This document shows, piece after piece, positions 8,050-17,533 of a stretch of 25,579 bases of DNA. The stretch is from Dimorphilus gyrociliatus (lineage: Eukaryota > Annelida > Polychaeta > Dinophilidae). Position numbers and translations under genes: made by a program. The notes under the pieces were generated by a model. The model did no database searches. It saw only the letters and a program-made list of their open reading frames with translations, and was not told where the DNA came from. Position 1 is the first letter of the stretch. Each line of letters starts with the position of its first letter. The DNA lies in contig CAJFCJ010000068.1 of NCBI GenBank assembly GCA_904063045.1, forward strand, positions 78,453 through 104,031, written 5' to 3'.

Positions 8050-11000
8050 CTATATTAACATGTTATCCTGAAATTTCTGTTTATTTGTCTTATATCTTCT
8101 AAAACTCTCTTCAATACTTGAAATAAAAGGATATGAAATTGAATTTAGTGGAATAATGAGTACAACTATAAATTTGTAGATGTCATCTTTCATTATGAAA
8201 TTAGTAAGCCATGAGAAAATTCCTAAGAAAAAAGAATATATAGAAATTTTTAATTTAAACTAAGAGAAAAAGACTGTTTTGGATATTCTCTCTCTCTTTC
8301 TTTCTCTTCTTTTTCTAGTTCACTTAAAAATTGTATTAGAAGAAAATACAAAATTTGACAATTTTTAAGTAAACTTCTGAGAGTAAATCTCCTTTATTCT
8401 TTCTATTTTACCTAGAATAAAAACTGGTAACCAAACTAAAATACTAAGAAGCATCTGTATTAGAATACTCTTTTTAATTTTTTTCCCAGCATTCTGCTCT
8501 TTTTGCTTGATGGAAACAGTTTTTGAAGATGCTTCTATGTGAAAGAAAATCTTTACATAAAAAAAGATTGTTAAAGTATGAAGCATTGGTTGATAAATTA
8601 TAAAAAATATAAAAGAAAACATCCAGCCTTGACCTCTTAAGCTTCTTATGAAAATTTTCACACAAATAGGAGATTCGCTATGAAATTGCTTTATTTTTGT
8701 TTATTTTAGAAAAGAAAAAAGAAAATTTGTGTACTATTAATCTATGATCAAAATCCAACAGACTAAAATGCCTGTAGAGCAACCCAAATTAGCCCTACCC
8801 TGACCTTTTTCTTTGGTAATTTTACTGACTAACCCCTTGGGTTGTTGTCATTAATCGAAACGTTATGCAAACGTAATGAAACTATAGACAGGCACTTATT
8901 CCGTTCAAATTTGAATATTGTCTTACATGCCCATAATAAAATGGGAATAAAGAAGCCACAATAGAAATGCTCAATGTTAATAATATAAATGATTGTTGAT
9001 AAGAGGAAACCAGGGATTTTTTAAATGGATGAATGATTACAGAGTGTCTTTCAAAAGCAATAAGACACATTGTTGAACTGGATAGCATCATTGCGAAATA
9101 ATATTTAAAACCCAACACCTGACAGAAAAGACTCTGTCGCCAGCCAATATCATTTTCAATGTAATTGTCATTGTAATAAACATCAGCTATTGCTATGGAA
9201 ACGAGATAGAAACAGATGGATAAATCACTTACATTCTCCAACAGTGTAAACTTTTGCTTAACAATAAATTTTGATTTGATGAGGAAATAGATTAGGCTAA
9301 AATTTCCAATTAGGGATATCATTGTGATTAGCCAATGAGCAACTTTCTTAATATATGATCCTATAATTCCGGAACAAATTTTCCATTCTCTACTGGACGT
9401 TCGACAATTGGTCACTTTTCTCTTCGACTGCCAAACAAGGCAACAAATGTACAAATTTTCAACACGAATCATTTCTACATTTACAATAGATCTTATAAAT
9501 TCATTTGTTAATTGAAATGATAGTTTTGTTCCTCTAAAGTCTAATTTTCTCAGTTGTATCTTTTGTGAAAATGCTAAATTTTCAATTTTCTTTACAATAC
9601 AATTTCTTAAAATAAACACTTCCAAGTATTTCAAATCCAACAGATCAATACCGGAAATGATGATTATTTTTGTATTTGAAATGTCAAGGTGTCTTATGAG
9701 ATGACAATTGAGCTTTTTAATGAAAGATAGTGATGTTATTGGATTGAATTGGAGGATTAATGTTTGTAGAATTGATAATTTAATATCCAAAATTGATGCT
9801 CTATCAGTTAATTGTAAATTTACCAATTGCAAATGTACTAAATTTGGAAAATTTAATTGTAAACTGGTAAATTTTACATTGTTTTCAACAATTAAAACAT
9901 TCAATTCAGTTGAATTTTTCAAGAGATTCTTTAACAAATCATCATTACTATTTCCACCGGAAATGGTAATTTTTTTTAAATATTGAGTATTATACATTAA
10001 GGAACTATTGGTGTAATTGTTGGTGTTTTTTGAAGAAAAACTACAGAATAGATAAAAAGTCAGGGTTGTATTGCAATTATCTATTTGAATGTTTGGAAAA
10101 TTGCATAAATATTCATCACTGCCATCTAAACAGTCTATAATTCCATTGCAAACATGCTCTGGATTAAGAAATATCCTTTCATTTTGACATTTAAAAAATC
10201 CTCTCATGTTTAATTTATCTTTTGTTTATAGACAAAAAAGTTTTCTACAGCGGTTGACATTGACATTTTAGTATTTTAAAAAAAAAACACCTACCACAAT
10301 TCACTTCATCATCTCCTTGTCTGCAGTGAGCAACACCATCACATAGCAAATCACTGGCTATATAATAACCTTCTCCAATGCATAGATATTGTTGGACATT
10401 TATGTATATTGCATAGTTTTGTTTGATAGAACATGTCAGTTTTTGGATGGCCCAATGAGGAAAGACTAAAGTAGCAATTTTCACTTTTGTCAATAGGGAT
10501 TTGACGTTTTGATTCGTCATTTCTGTTTTCACAGTCATATTTGTTATCATCGTTGAATCTTTTTGCTATGCAGTATATTCCACAGTTCACTTGGGTTTCA
10601 TTACGACAGTCTGATAAGCAAAGGGTTAGGTTTTGGGGTTAGGGTTAGGGTTAATTTCAGAATTGGACCTGTAGTGTAGTTTTTAACTAATGCTTTAAAA
10701 TGATGACAATATTCATCACTACCATCGAAGCAGTGTTTTTCATTGTCGCATACATTATTCTTATCAATACATTGATTTGTTGTTGAGCACTTTCTATATA
10801 TATGAATAATCAATTAATCAATAAAACTCCCTTAATTTACAATGTTAGCTTTGTCTTTTTACATTCTATTGGCATCAGCTTGACAATCATTTGCAACTGT
10901 TTAGACAGATTGTTTAAAAATTGATTTTAGAGCATAATTCATAAAAAGAACACTTACAACAAGACTCTTCATCTGATTTGTCTGGACAATCAAAAATATT

Positions 11001-11242
11001 ATTGCAGACAAGGTTAGTGCTAATTTTTTCAGATACATTAGTAAGACAATGGAAAAAGTGTTGAACGCCATTCTTAGAACAGTCTCTTTCATCCCAATCA
11101 CCAATCAAGCAGTCGTTCTTTCCGTTGCAGTGCGAAACTGTATTTATATAATTTCCATCACTTTTACAAAATATATAATATTTCATTATTGCTTTTGGAA
11201 TCATTTCAAATGGATATTGAAAAAGTGGAAAATTCTCTAATT
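8050..11242 (-). CDS. LDLa-LRR G protein-coupled receptor (GRL101/relaxin-receptor-like), seven exons
   Basis: Exons inferred at 11242-10958, 10896-10863 (34-nt microexon), 10793-10669, 10610-10295, 10218-8927, 8688-8412 and 8222-8050; introns of 61, 69, 58, 76, 238 and 189 bp with matching phases. Order: about five LDLa-type modules, leucine-rich repeats, a CCLVWQ...C...C cap, TM1 (IGNF), TM2 (SIAIAD), TM3 ending in ERH, TM6 VWLP, TM7 PLNSISYPF in place of NPxxY, and a short tail. LDLa-LRR-7TM receptors sense extracellular protein ligands at the cell surface. The modules are bounded by phase-1 introns, as expected for shuffled LDLa exons. One oddity: in exon 4 the frame must slip by one base near 10396-10388, between HKC and YLC of a module, so this is either a mutated copy or an assembly error. 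The signal-peptide exon is missing and may lie in the N gap. The paralogue at 70-2039 has the same architecture. Confidence 0.85.
10622..10653 (-). repeat. Telomere-like TTAGGG array inside a 58-bp intron
   Basis: Degenerate GGGTTA units on the plus strand (CCCTAA on the gene strand) fill over half of the intron 10668-10611 of the LDLa-LRR receptor gene. The intron splices in phase, so the array is tolerated. Confidence 0.75.
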
Positions 11243-11344
11243 CTAAAACAAGGAAGAAGGGAAAATAGAGCTGACAACTTGAGTGATTTTGTTCTCTTCA
11301 TTTACCAGTAGTTTGTTGGCAAATTGGTATATTAGCTACAAAAG

Positions 11345-12327
11345 NNNNNNNNNNNNNNNNNNNNNNNNNNNNNNNNNNNNNNNNNNNNNNNNNNNNNNNN
11401 NNNNNNNNNNNNNNNNNNNNNNNNNNNNNNNNNNNNNNNNNNNNNNNNNNNNNNNNNNNNNNNNNNNNNNNNNNNNNNNNNNNNNNNNNNNNNNNNNNNN
11501 NNNNNNNNNNNNNNNNNNNNNNNNNNNNNNNNNNNNNNNNNNNNNNNNNNNNNNNNNNNNNNNNNNNNNNNNNNNNNNNNNNNNNNNNNNNNNNNNNNNN
11601 NNNNNNNNNNNNNNNNNNNNNNNNNNNNNNNNNNNNNNNNNNNNNNNNNNNNNNNNNNNNNNNNNNNNNNNNNNNNNNNNNNNNNNNNNNNNNNNNNNNN
11701 NNNNNNNNNNNNNNNNNNNNNNNNNNNNNNNNNNNNNNNNNNNNNNNNNNNNNNNNNNNNNNNNNNNNNNNNNNNNNNNNNNNNNNNNNNNNNNNNNNNN
11801 NNNNNNNNNNNNNNNNNNNNNNNNNNNNNNNNNNNNNNNNNNNNNNNNNNNNNNNNNNNNNNNNNNNNNNNNNNNNNNNNNNNNNNNNNNNNNNNNNNNN
11901 NNNNNNNNNNNNNNNNNNNNNNNNNNNNNNNNNNNNNNNNNNNNNNNNNNNNNNNNNNNNNNNNNNNNNNNNNNNNNNNNNNNNNNNNNNNNNNNNNNNN
12001 NNNNNNNNNNNNNNNNNNNNNNNNNNNNNNNNNNNNNNNNNNNNNNNNNNNNNNNNNNNNNNNNNNNNNNNNNNNNNNNNNNNNNNNNNNNNNNNNNNNN
12101 NNNNNNNNNNNNNNNNNNNNNNNNNNNNNNNNNNNNNNNNNNNNNNNNNNNNNNNNNNNNNNNNNNNNNNNNNNNNNNNNNNNNNNNNNNNNNNNNNNNN
12201 NNNNNNNNNNNNNNNNNNNNNNNNNNNNNNNNNNNNNNNNNNNNNNNNNNNNNNNNNNNNNNNNNNNNNNNNNNNNNNNNNNNNNNNNNNNNNNNNNNNN
12301 NNNNNNNNNNNNNNNNNNNNNNNNNNN
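11345..12327. other. Assembly gap (run of N)
   Basis: 983 undetermined bases. The 5' exons of the minus-strand LDLa-LRR receptor and the 3' exons of the minus-strand secreted modular gene may lie here. Confidence 1.
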
Positions 12328-12473
12328 TGGGTATAAAAGATAATTTCCAGATAGGCGAAAATCTACAAATTCAAATGTTAACTATAATTAACATAGACAC
12401 TTTTTGCTTGGATATCTCTGTATAATTGATGGCATTTCTGTTTGACATTTGTTCCAGTTCAAATGGGATTTAC

Positions 12474-13084
12474 CTGAATTATTTCTCTATTAAAGAGGCA
12501 AATAGCAGCCTTCATGGACACTTGTGAGCAAATTGTCTTGCATATGCTGATTTCATGACGGTAGCCATTTAGAAGGAGAAGAGAACCAAATGTTTTTGAT
12601 TCGAGATAAAAATTTGTTTTTATGCTATTATCAATGTTTACATCCAGTGTTAAATGTCCATTTTTGGGTGCAAATTTCACTTGAGCATCTGGAAAATAGT
12701 AGGCATAAACAGAGGGACAAAATGAATAGTTGATGAGTATGCTTGGAATTGAGTAGTGTTTGAATGTCAATTGATAAATGTATGCCTGACTGACTGAGAA
12801 GGGATTAGAAAAAACCTGCAAACCTGCTTGCCATATTGTACAAAAAATATTTAAGAAATTATATGATCTTTTAAGCAGCAAAGGCGCCTTATAAAATCCA
12901 TTCCAAACAGCAAAATAGCTGCTATTAGGCAAAATTTGTTCATGAAATAGTATAAATTGACACAGATTGCACATTTTTTCATTTGCCATTTCATGACTTT
13001 CAAACTGTTCCTTTAGTTGAAAAATGCTTTTGTTGTATTTGACATACAATTTATAATATAAATTTTCTGAATTTGCAAATATAT
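12474..13084 (-). CDS. Second unit of an unrecognised secreted modular protein (one exon)
   Basis: I do not recognise this family. The open exon runs from an acceptor before 13084 to a CAG/GTAAAT donor at 12474-12473. It is homologous to exons 2-4 of the gene at 13497-15116: YYKLYVKYNK matches YYEKIIVKCLK, SYFAVWNGF matches YYFAVWKETF, and NFYLESKTFGSLLLLNGY with ICKTICSQ matches DFYFETKSLLMVP with CIFICQV. Several Cys positions are conserved. It probably continues that gene as a second repeat unit. However, its 5' phase (1) does not fit the phase-2 donor at 13497, so an exon is missing, the frame is shifted, or it is a separate or decaying copy. Past its donor the sequence soon meets the N gap; GGAAATTAT at 12334-12342 (reverse strand) may start the counterpart of exon 5. 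Confidence 0.6.
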
Positions 13085-13167
13085 CTTTAAAAATAAACAA
13101 ATAAAAAGAATTAATTACAAAAAGAATAGACTGGTTACATAGACTTGGGGAAGGGCTTTGGTTTTGA

Positions 13168-13280
13168 CAGAAAACATCTACAAATGTATGATTTTACCAT
13201 AACCCTATCTCAGACCTTGCAGTTGATTGATTGCCTAATCTTTGTCATCAAAAATGTTATTTAAATGGATGTTTTCCATA
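13168..13280. mobile_element. Small CAGAAAA-family element inside an intron
   Basis: It begins CAGAAAACATCTACAAATG and ends near GATGTTTTC (13268-13276), so the ends are imperfect inverted repeats. The inner string CCATAACCCTATCTCAGACC resembles the interior of the element at 4557-4746. It lies in the 412-bp interval between 13497 and 13084, which may explain why that interval is longer than the other introns here. Confidence 0.45.
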
Positions 13281-13496
13281 GCTAACCCAATCCCCAGGCA
13301 GGAACAGGCAACCAAGTAAATAATCAAAACTGATTTGAACAATAAAAAACAAAAATTGTTTGCCTCTGCCTTTTTTTTAAAAAAAAAAACAAAATAGTTT
13401 AGAGGTCATAAGGTCAAGTTTGAAAGTTTAGGGTTGAGGTGAAAAAAAAAATTTAAAAAACATGATCTTTGAACAAAAAAGCTTCAATCAGCTTAC

Positions 13497-15116
13497 AATG
13501 TCATCTGAATGTAATCATGAAAAATCATTGTTTTCTTATGAGTATTAAGAATTTTTGAATATTTGACCATAGAATAGAAATCATCATATCCAAGTAGTTT
13601 ACAAATTTTGTTACTGAAATAAGTAGGAATTCTTTCATATTCAATTATCCTATTCAGACTTTCATTTTTCAATTTAACTTGTAAATTTCCAAAATGGTAC
13701 TCATCGGACTCTTGCACATGTTTCATAAAGAACTGTAAATCATTCAAACTATAAGAGACAACTAAAAATTTAAGTGAGAACAAATGAAAATTTTTGTAAA
13801 TTGTTATTAAAAGAACAAACACTCTTTTTTGGCCAACTTTGATCCACAAGTTGTTTGCAGAATTTTAAGGGAAACGTATTCTAGCGGTGATTTTACTGAA
13901 TAATGACATCCTACTACTTTTTTATCAACCATTTTACAACCGGAAATGAAATATTTTATATAATTTCCCTTATGGTAATAAAAATAAAGTAAAAAAATTA
14001 GAAAAAAGTGGTTTGGTTTTAATTAAAAAAAAAAAGGTAATTTTTCTCCTCTTTACAATGTTAATGATCTTTTCTTTACAAATTTTAACAACATTTGTCT
14101 GGTTCATAACTTGACATATAAATATACAGGTAGCCTGCAAATCTGCTGAGTTGACAAAAACTCTAGGTACCATTAGGAGAGACTTTGTTTCAAAGTAAAA
14201 GTCATTGTGGTAGGATTGTCTATTTGTTGTGAAAGGTGGGAAAATGGCAGTTAAGTCTTTTAAAAAGAAGAAAAAGATAATGATGAACAATGATGAAAAA
14301 ATAAACATTGACCATTTAAATCTTGGTATTGGCAATATAAATAGTTTAAAGTTCCAATTGAATTTGTTTTATTTACAATTTCTTCTTGATAAGTCTCTTT
14401 ATTAAATGTTATTATTTGATCTTCATTTTTAAATTCCCTATAGAAAGATGGCTCTGATTTAACAGCAAATAAACTTTTCTTGCAGTGTTCATTAAGATTT
14501 TGTCCAGAATTTTCAATATTAAAAATTTGATTATTGATTTTAAAATAGAGTGAATATAGAAAGGTTTCTTTCCAAACAGCAAAATAATCTTTTGTTTGTT
14601 TTTTAAATATGTCATTTTTTTTAAATTTAAAAAAAAAATATTTTAAAGACTAACAGTTTCTATTCTTTTTCAAGCATTTCACAATAATTTTCTCATAGTA
14701 AGGGCATTTTTTCTGAAATTCTCTGCAAAAGAATATGTTTGTTTTATGGCATCTTTAAAAACAAAGAGTAGAAAAAAGAATTTAATTTACAGAGAAAGCA
14801 AAGACGGAGCGCCATTGATGTATGCTTTTTTATAAGTGAAGCATGATTGCTGAGCTAAATTTTCACCACTCAATTTATGGAATGAAATATCTGAATTATA
14901 TCCCATTTGAATACAAATATCTAAACTATAATTTGGATATAAATAAGTATTTAAAGAAATTAAATAGTTTGATTTATATTTTATTATTCCCAAAATATAA
15001 TCATCATTCTCATGCTTATCTTCCAATGATAGATGTTTTCTGCTAATAATCACTTTTCCATGAAAGATTGAGTTGAAAATTATGAACAAAAATATCAATA
15101 TTATATTTAAAAACAT
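13497..15116 (-). CDS. Secreted cysteine-containing modular protein, first unit, unknown family
   Basis: Six exons inferred: 15116-14791, 14722-14655, 14588-14313, 14256-14057, 13968-13821 and 13761-13497, with introns of 56-88 bp and consistent phases (2,1,1,0,1, ending at 2). About 427 codons. Residues 1-20 form a clear signal peptide (MFLNIILIFLFIIF...), so the product is secreted. I do not recognise a family with confidence. Exon 1 (LDICIQMGYNSD) and exon 6 (NKICKLLGYDDF) share a C-x(3)-GY motif faintly like the Cys-x(2-3)-LG(Y/F) of SRCR domains, and exon 5 has GC...C...C spacing faintly like WSC modules. Both are weak. Exons 2-4 recur in the exon at 12474-13084, so the gene appears to have grown by duplication of a four- to five-exon block. 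The ATG is chosen because it opens the signal peptide about 50 bases after a TATAAATA. Confidence 0.65.
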
Positions 15117-15161
15117 TTTTGCTTGAATGATTTTCTTCTCTTTTACCTGAACTATCTCAAT

Positions 15162-15169
15162 TATTTATA
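15162..15169 (-). promoter_or_regulatory. Candidate TATA box of the secreted modular gene
   Basis: TATAAATA on the minus strand, about 50 bases upstream of the signal-peptide ATG at 15116. Confidence 0.35.
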
Positions 15170-15760
15170 ATAGATCACATAACTTTTCTATAATAATAGA
15201 CTTTTGTGTATATTGCAATAATACTATCTATTGTACAAACATTAAATAAAAATTCTAATAATACTCTTCAATTGTTTCCATGCTTACTGAAAAGAGAACA
15301 ATTGCATTCTCATATTCATAGAATAAATATTTTATCACATTTCTCTTCTACAGATTCCATCATTAAACTGAACAGCAATAAGGGAAAACTTGCTCAACCA
15401 GTATTTAGGTGGACCACTAACAGTGTGGTTAATCACTTGGCTGTACCTAACCTCTTCCATTATCCCTAACCCTAAGAGGAGAGTCTCCCAAGTACCAGTC
15501 AGTTGCTGTCTTCTTCTTCCTAACCATAATTCAATCCAAAGTCTACCTTTAAAACTTCTAATTTATGGATATTTTCTGTTGACTCTATCTCTTATGCATG
15601 TACCGCCACCTATTGGCAGAATGATAAACAATAAATACCCAAAATAGAGGACAATGAATAGAAATATTTTGTTCCAATTTATTTTCAGAAAAAAGTTAAT
15701 AAATTATATAAAGAAATAAAAGAGACGAATGAGAAGTTTGAATAATTTACAAAAGTCTTA
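15170..15760. other. Intergenic stretch with a GC-richer repeat-like block
   Basis: The open frames here show no known motif. Sequence from about 15370 to 15620 is richer in GC and contains CCCTAACCCTAAG and the family end at 15561-15578, so much of it is probably old transposon sequence. AATAAA on the minus strand at 15678-15683 could serve the lectin-like gene that ends at 15761. Confidence 0.5.
15561..15578 (-). repeat. Reversed end of the CAGAAAA repeat family
   Basis: Reverse complement reads CAGAAAATATCCATAAAT, one mismatch to the copy at 4801-4818. The opposite end could not be placed. Confidence 0.45.
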
Positions 15761-17080
15761 CTAAACATTGACAATAATAAAAAAGTCTCTATTTAATGAA
15801 AGCAATTTTGATGTGAATATTTTAAGATAAATTCTTAAACAATAGCCAGGTTTACAATTACATTCAAAGAAACAAGTATCAAGCATATCAACTTCTGTAT
15901 AGTAACCATTTGCAGTATTGATCAATTGACAGTCTTCTATGTCATGATTTGATAATGCAATCAGAGTAAATGCTTGTTGTTTACATGAACTTATTATAGA
16001 TACACCTTTTAGTTCAGCAACTATTTTCTCTTTTCTATTTTCTGAGACATCAATTGATTCGGAATCTTTAACATTACAAGAAGCTATCTTTTCTTTTGGT
16101 TGATTAATTGAATTAATACTTTTTATCACCCAGTTTACACTCACACTGGAATTAATTGATGAACCAAAAATGTCAATTTCACATATTGTTAGACCAAGTT
16201 CACTGGCACCAACATCTTTAAATACAGCCAAATATTGACCAAAAGTATTTTGTGGACATCTTCTAGTTGTATAGAAACTTCCTGCTTCTATACTACCACA
16301 TTTTTTCTCAGGCGTCCATGGTGGAGGATCTGCGCTGTTATTTGAAACAATAATTTTCAAATATCCCAAACAGTCAAGTACGCCTACTCTATTGATTAGA
16401 GAAACGGCATATATTTCACTTTGCTTCTGAAGATCAATCATCCACCAAGTGGGTTCTACTCTGCCTGACCACGTGCACAATTGACCTATCCAATCAGCTT
16501 TACTTTGATCATTATTTGCAGACTGTATATTATCTCCCATTCCATTTACAGTCTGTATATTTCTATCAATACCTCTAAGTGTCCAAATTTCTATTTCACA
16601 GATAGTAAGTGTAGAATTATCATTCCTATTCTTTACAACAACAGATTTGGAGTAAAGTGGACCTTTTAAACAGTTTTTGGTAACTGATTCAAAAAGATCT
16701 ATGAATTTCGTAATGACATTACAAACTGTAAACAGATATTTTTGATGTTCAGGATCAAATGTTGAGTAGGTGCTTGTCAAAAATACAACATTTTTCATAT
16801 TAGCATTTTGTTGAGAGTTGAGTATTCTTATTGATCTGACAAAGTAATGCTTTGAAAATGTTATCATCCACCATTGATTGGATACACTATTAATTTCAGT
16901 TTCAAAACAAACACCTGTATGAAATCTTCCATCAACAGCATTGTGTTTTTCATATGTACTTGTTGAACTAACTGAAATGTTGGTCTGATTCAAAGCAATG
17001 TTAACAGTTAAATCATTACATGAAACTGAAATAATAATTCCAAAATATAGAATGCAAGTGAAGATTTGTCTAGTAGTCAT
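15761..17080 (-). CDS. Secreted tandem F5/8-type / fucolectin-like lectin-domain protein
   Basis: Single-exon frame of 439 residues. Signal peptide at about 1-21. Two homologous domains follow: about 25-167 (NIALNQ, AVDGRF, QWWMITF, ending LTICEIEIW) and about 171-306 (TWWMIDL, RVGVLDC, ending LTICEIDIF). The pattern N.AL...AVDG...WW.(V/I)DL...LxICE(V/I) is that of the fucolectin/F5/8C galactose-binding-like fold found in secreted or surface carbohydrate- and lipid-binding proteins. The fucose-binding His...Arg-x-Asp motif of true F-type lectins is not evident, so sugar binding is uncertain. In the second repeat the AVDG loop is replaced by SANNDQSKAD. Residues from about 320 to 425 are Cys-rich (SSCKQQ, DIEDCQL, CFFECNCKPGYC) and may form an apple/PAN-like or novel module. 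No internal intron. A TATAA-like site lies about 70 bases upstream. Confidence 0.85.
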   Translation of the reverse strand: MTTRQIFTCILYFGIIISVSCNDLTVNIALNQTNISVSSTSTYEKHNAVDGRFHTGVCFETEINSVSNQWWMITFSKHYFVRSIRILNSQQNANMKNVVFLTSTYSTFDPEHQKYLFTVCNVITKFIDLFESVTKNCLKGPLYSKSVVVKNRNDNSTLTICEIEIWTLRGIDRNIQTVNGMGDNIQSANNDQSKADWIGQLCTWSGRVEPTWWMIDLQKQSEIYAVSLINRVGVLDCLGYLKIIVSNNSADPPPWTPEKKCGSIEAGSFYTTRRCPQNTFGQYLAVFKDVGASELGLTICEIDIFGSSINSSVSVNWVIKSINSINQPKEKIASCNVKDSESIDVSENRKEKIVAELKGVSIISSCKQQAFTLIALSNHDIEDCQLINTANGYYTEVDMLDTCFFECNCKPGYCLRIYLKIFTSKLLSLNRDFFIIVNV

Positions 17081-17533
17081 GTTCCTTAAAGAACTCTCCA
17101 GAAAATCTAAAACAAGTGTCTAGATAAAGAGTAGAAAGATTATGACCGTTATAATTTATTCAAAACTCTCTCAATTTTTCAATTAGCAAAAACATTGTAT
17201 CATTATATTGAAAAGAGGTGACAAAATTAATTCCTGAGTAGATTTGTCAAAGGGAGTTTGAACATCATTGTAACAAAACTGAATAGGATCATTTATTATA
17301 AATAATATGTCTGGGACTAATGACTTTGGCAAATAGAATTTTAATTATGTATCAATGTATGGAAAAATTTCCCTTCATTCAAGTAAAATGAGTACTGTGA
17401 ACAAATGTTAGTGCGAAAAGATGGTCAATACTTGCAAACAAAAATTTGCTTATTCTATAATCATATGAATATTCATTGTGCACTTAGAGACAGTAGAATA
17501 CTAAGAATTCTTAAATAATACAAAAATATATAA
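17081..17533. other. Upstream stretch, nothing recognised
   Basis: AT-rich and without supported exons; presumably the promoter region of the minus-strand lectin-like gene. Confidence 0.5.

Noticed and set aside
9708-9986. 92-codon plus-strand open frame
   Set aside because: Antisense shadow of the leucine-rich repeats of the minus-strand receptor.
10622-10653. Chromosome-end telomere
   Set aside because: It is short, degenerate and enclosed in an in-phase intron with genes on both sides.
11283-12425. 380-codon plus-strand open frame across the N gap
   Set aside because: Almost all of it is undetermined bases. The short real ends show no coding signal.
13493-14335. Membrane-protein reading of the open frames here
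   Set aside because: The hydrophobic N-terminal runs of these frames are translated introns (polypyrimidine tracts). The true exons begin after the acceptors at 14257 and 13762.
15206-15647. Two overlapping plus-strand open frames of 85-87 codons
   Set aside because: They lie in a GC-richer repeat-like block and show no protein features.
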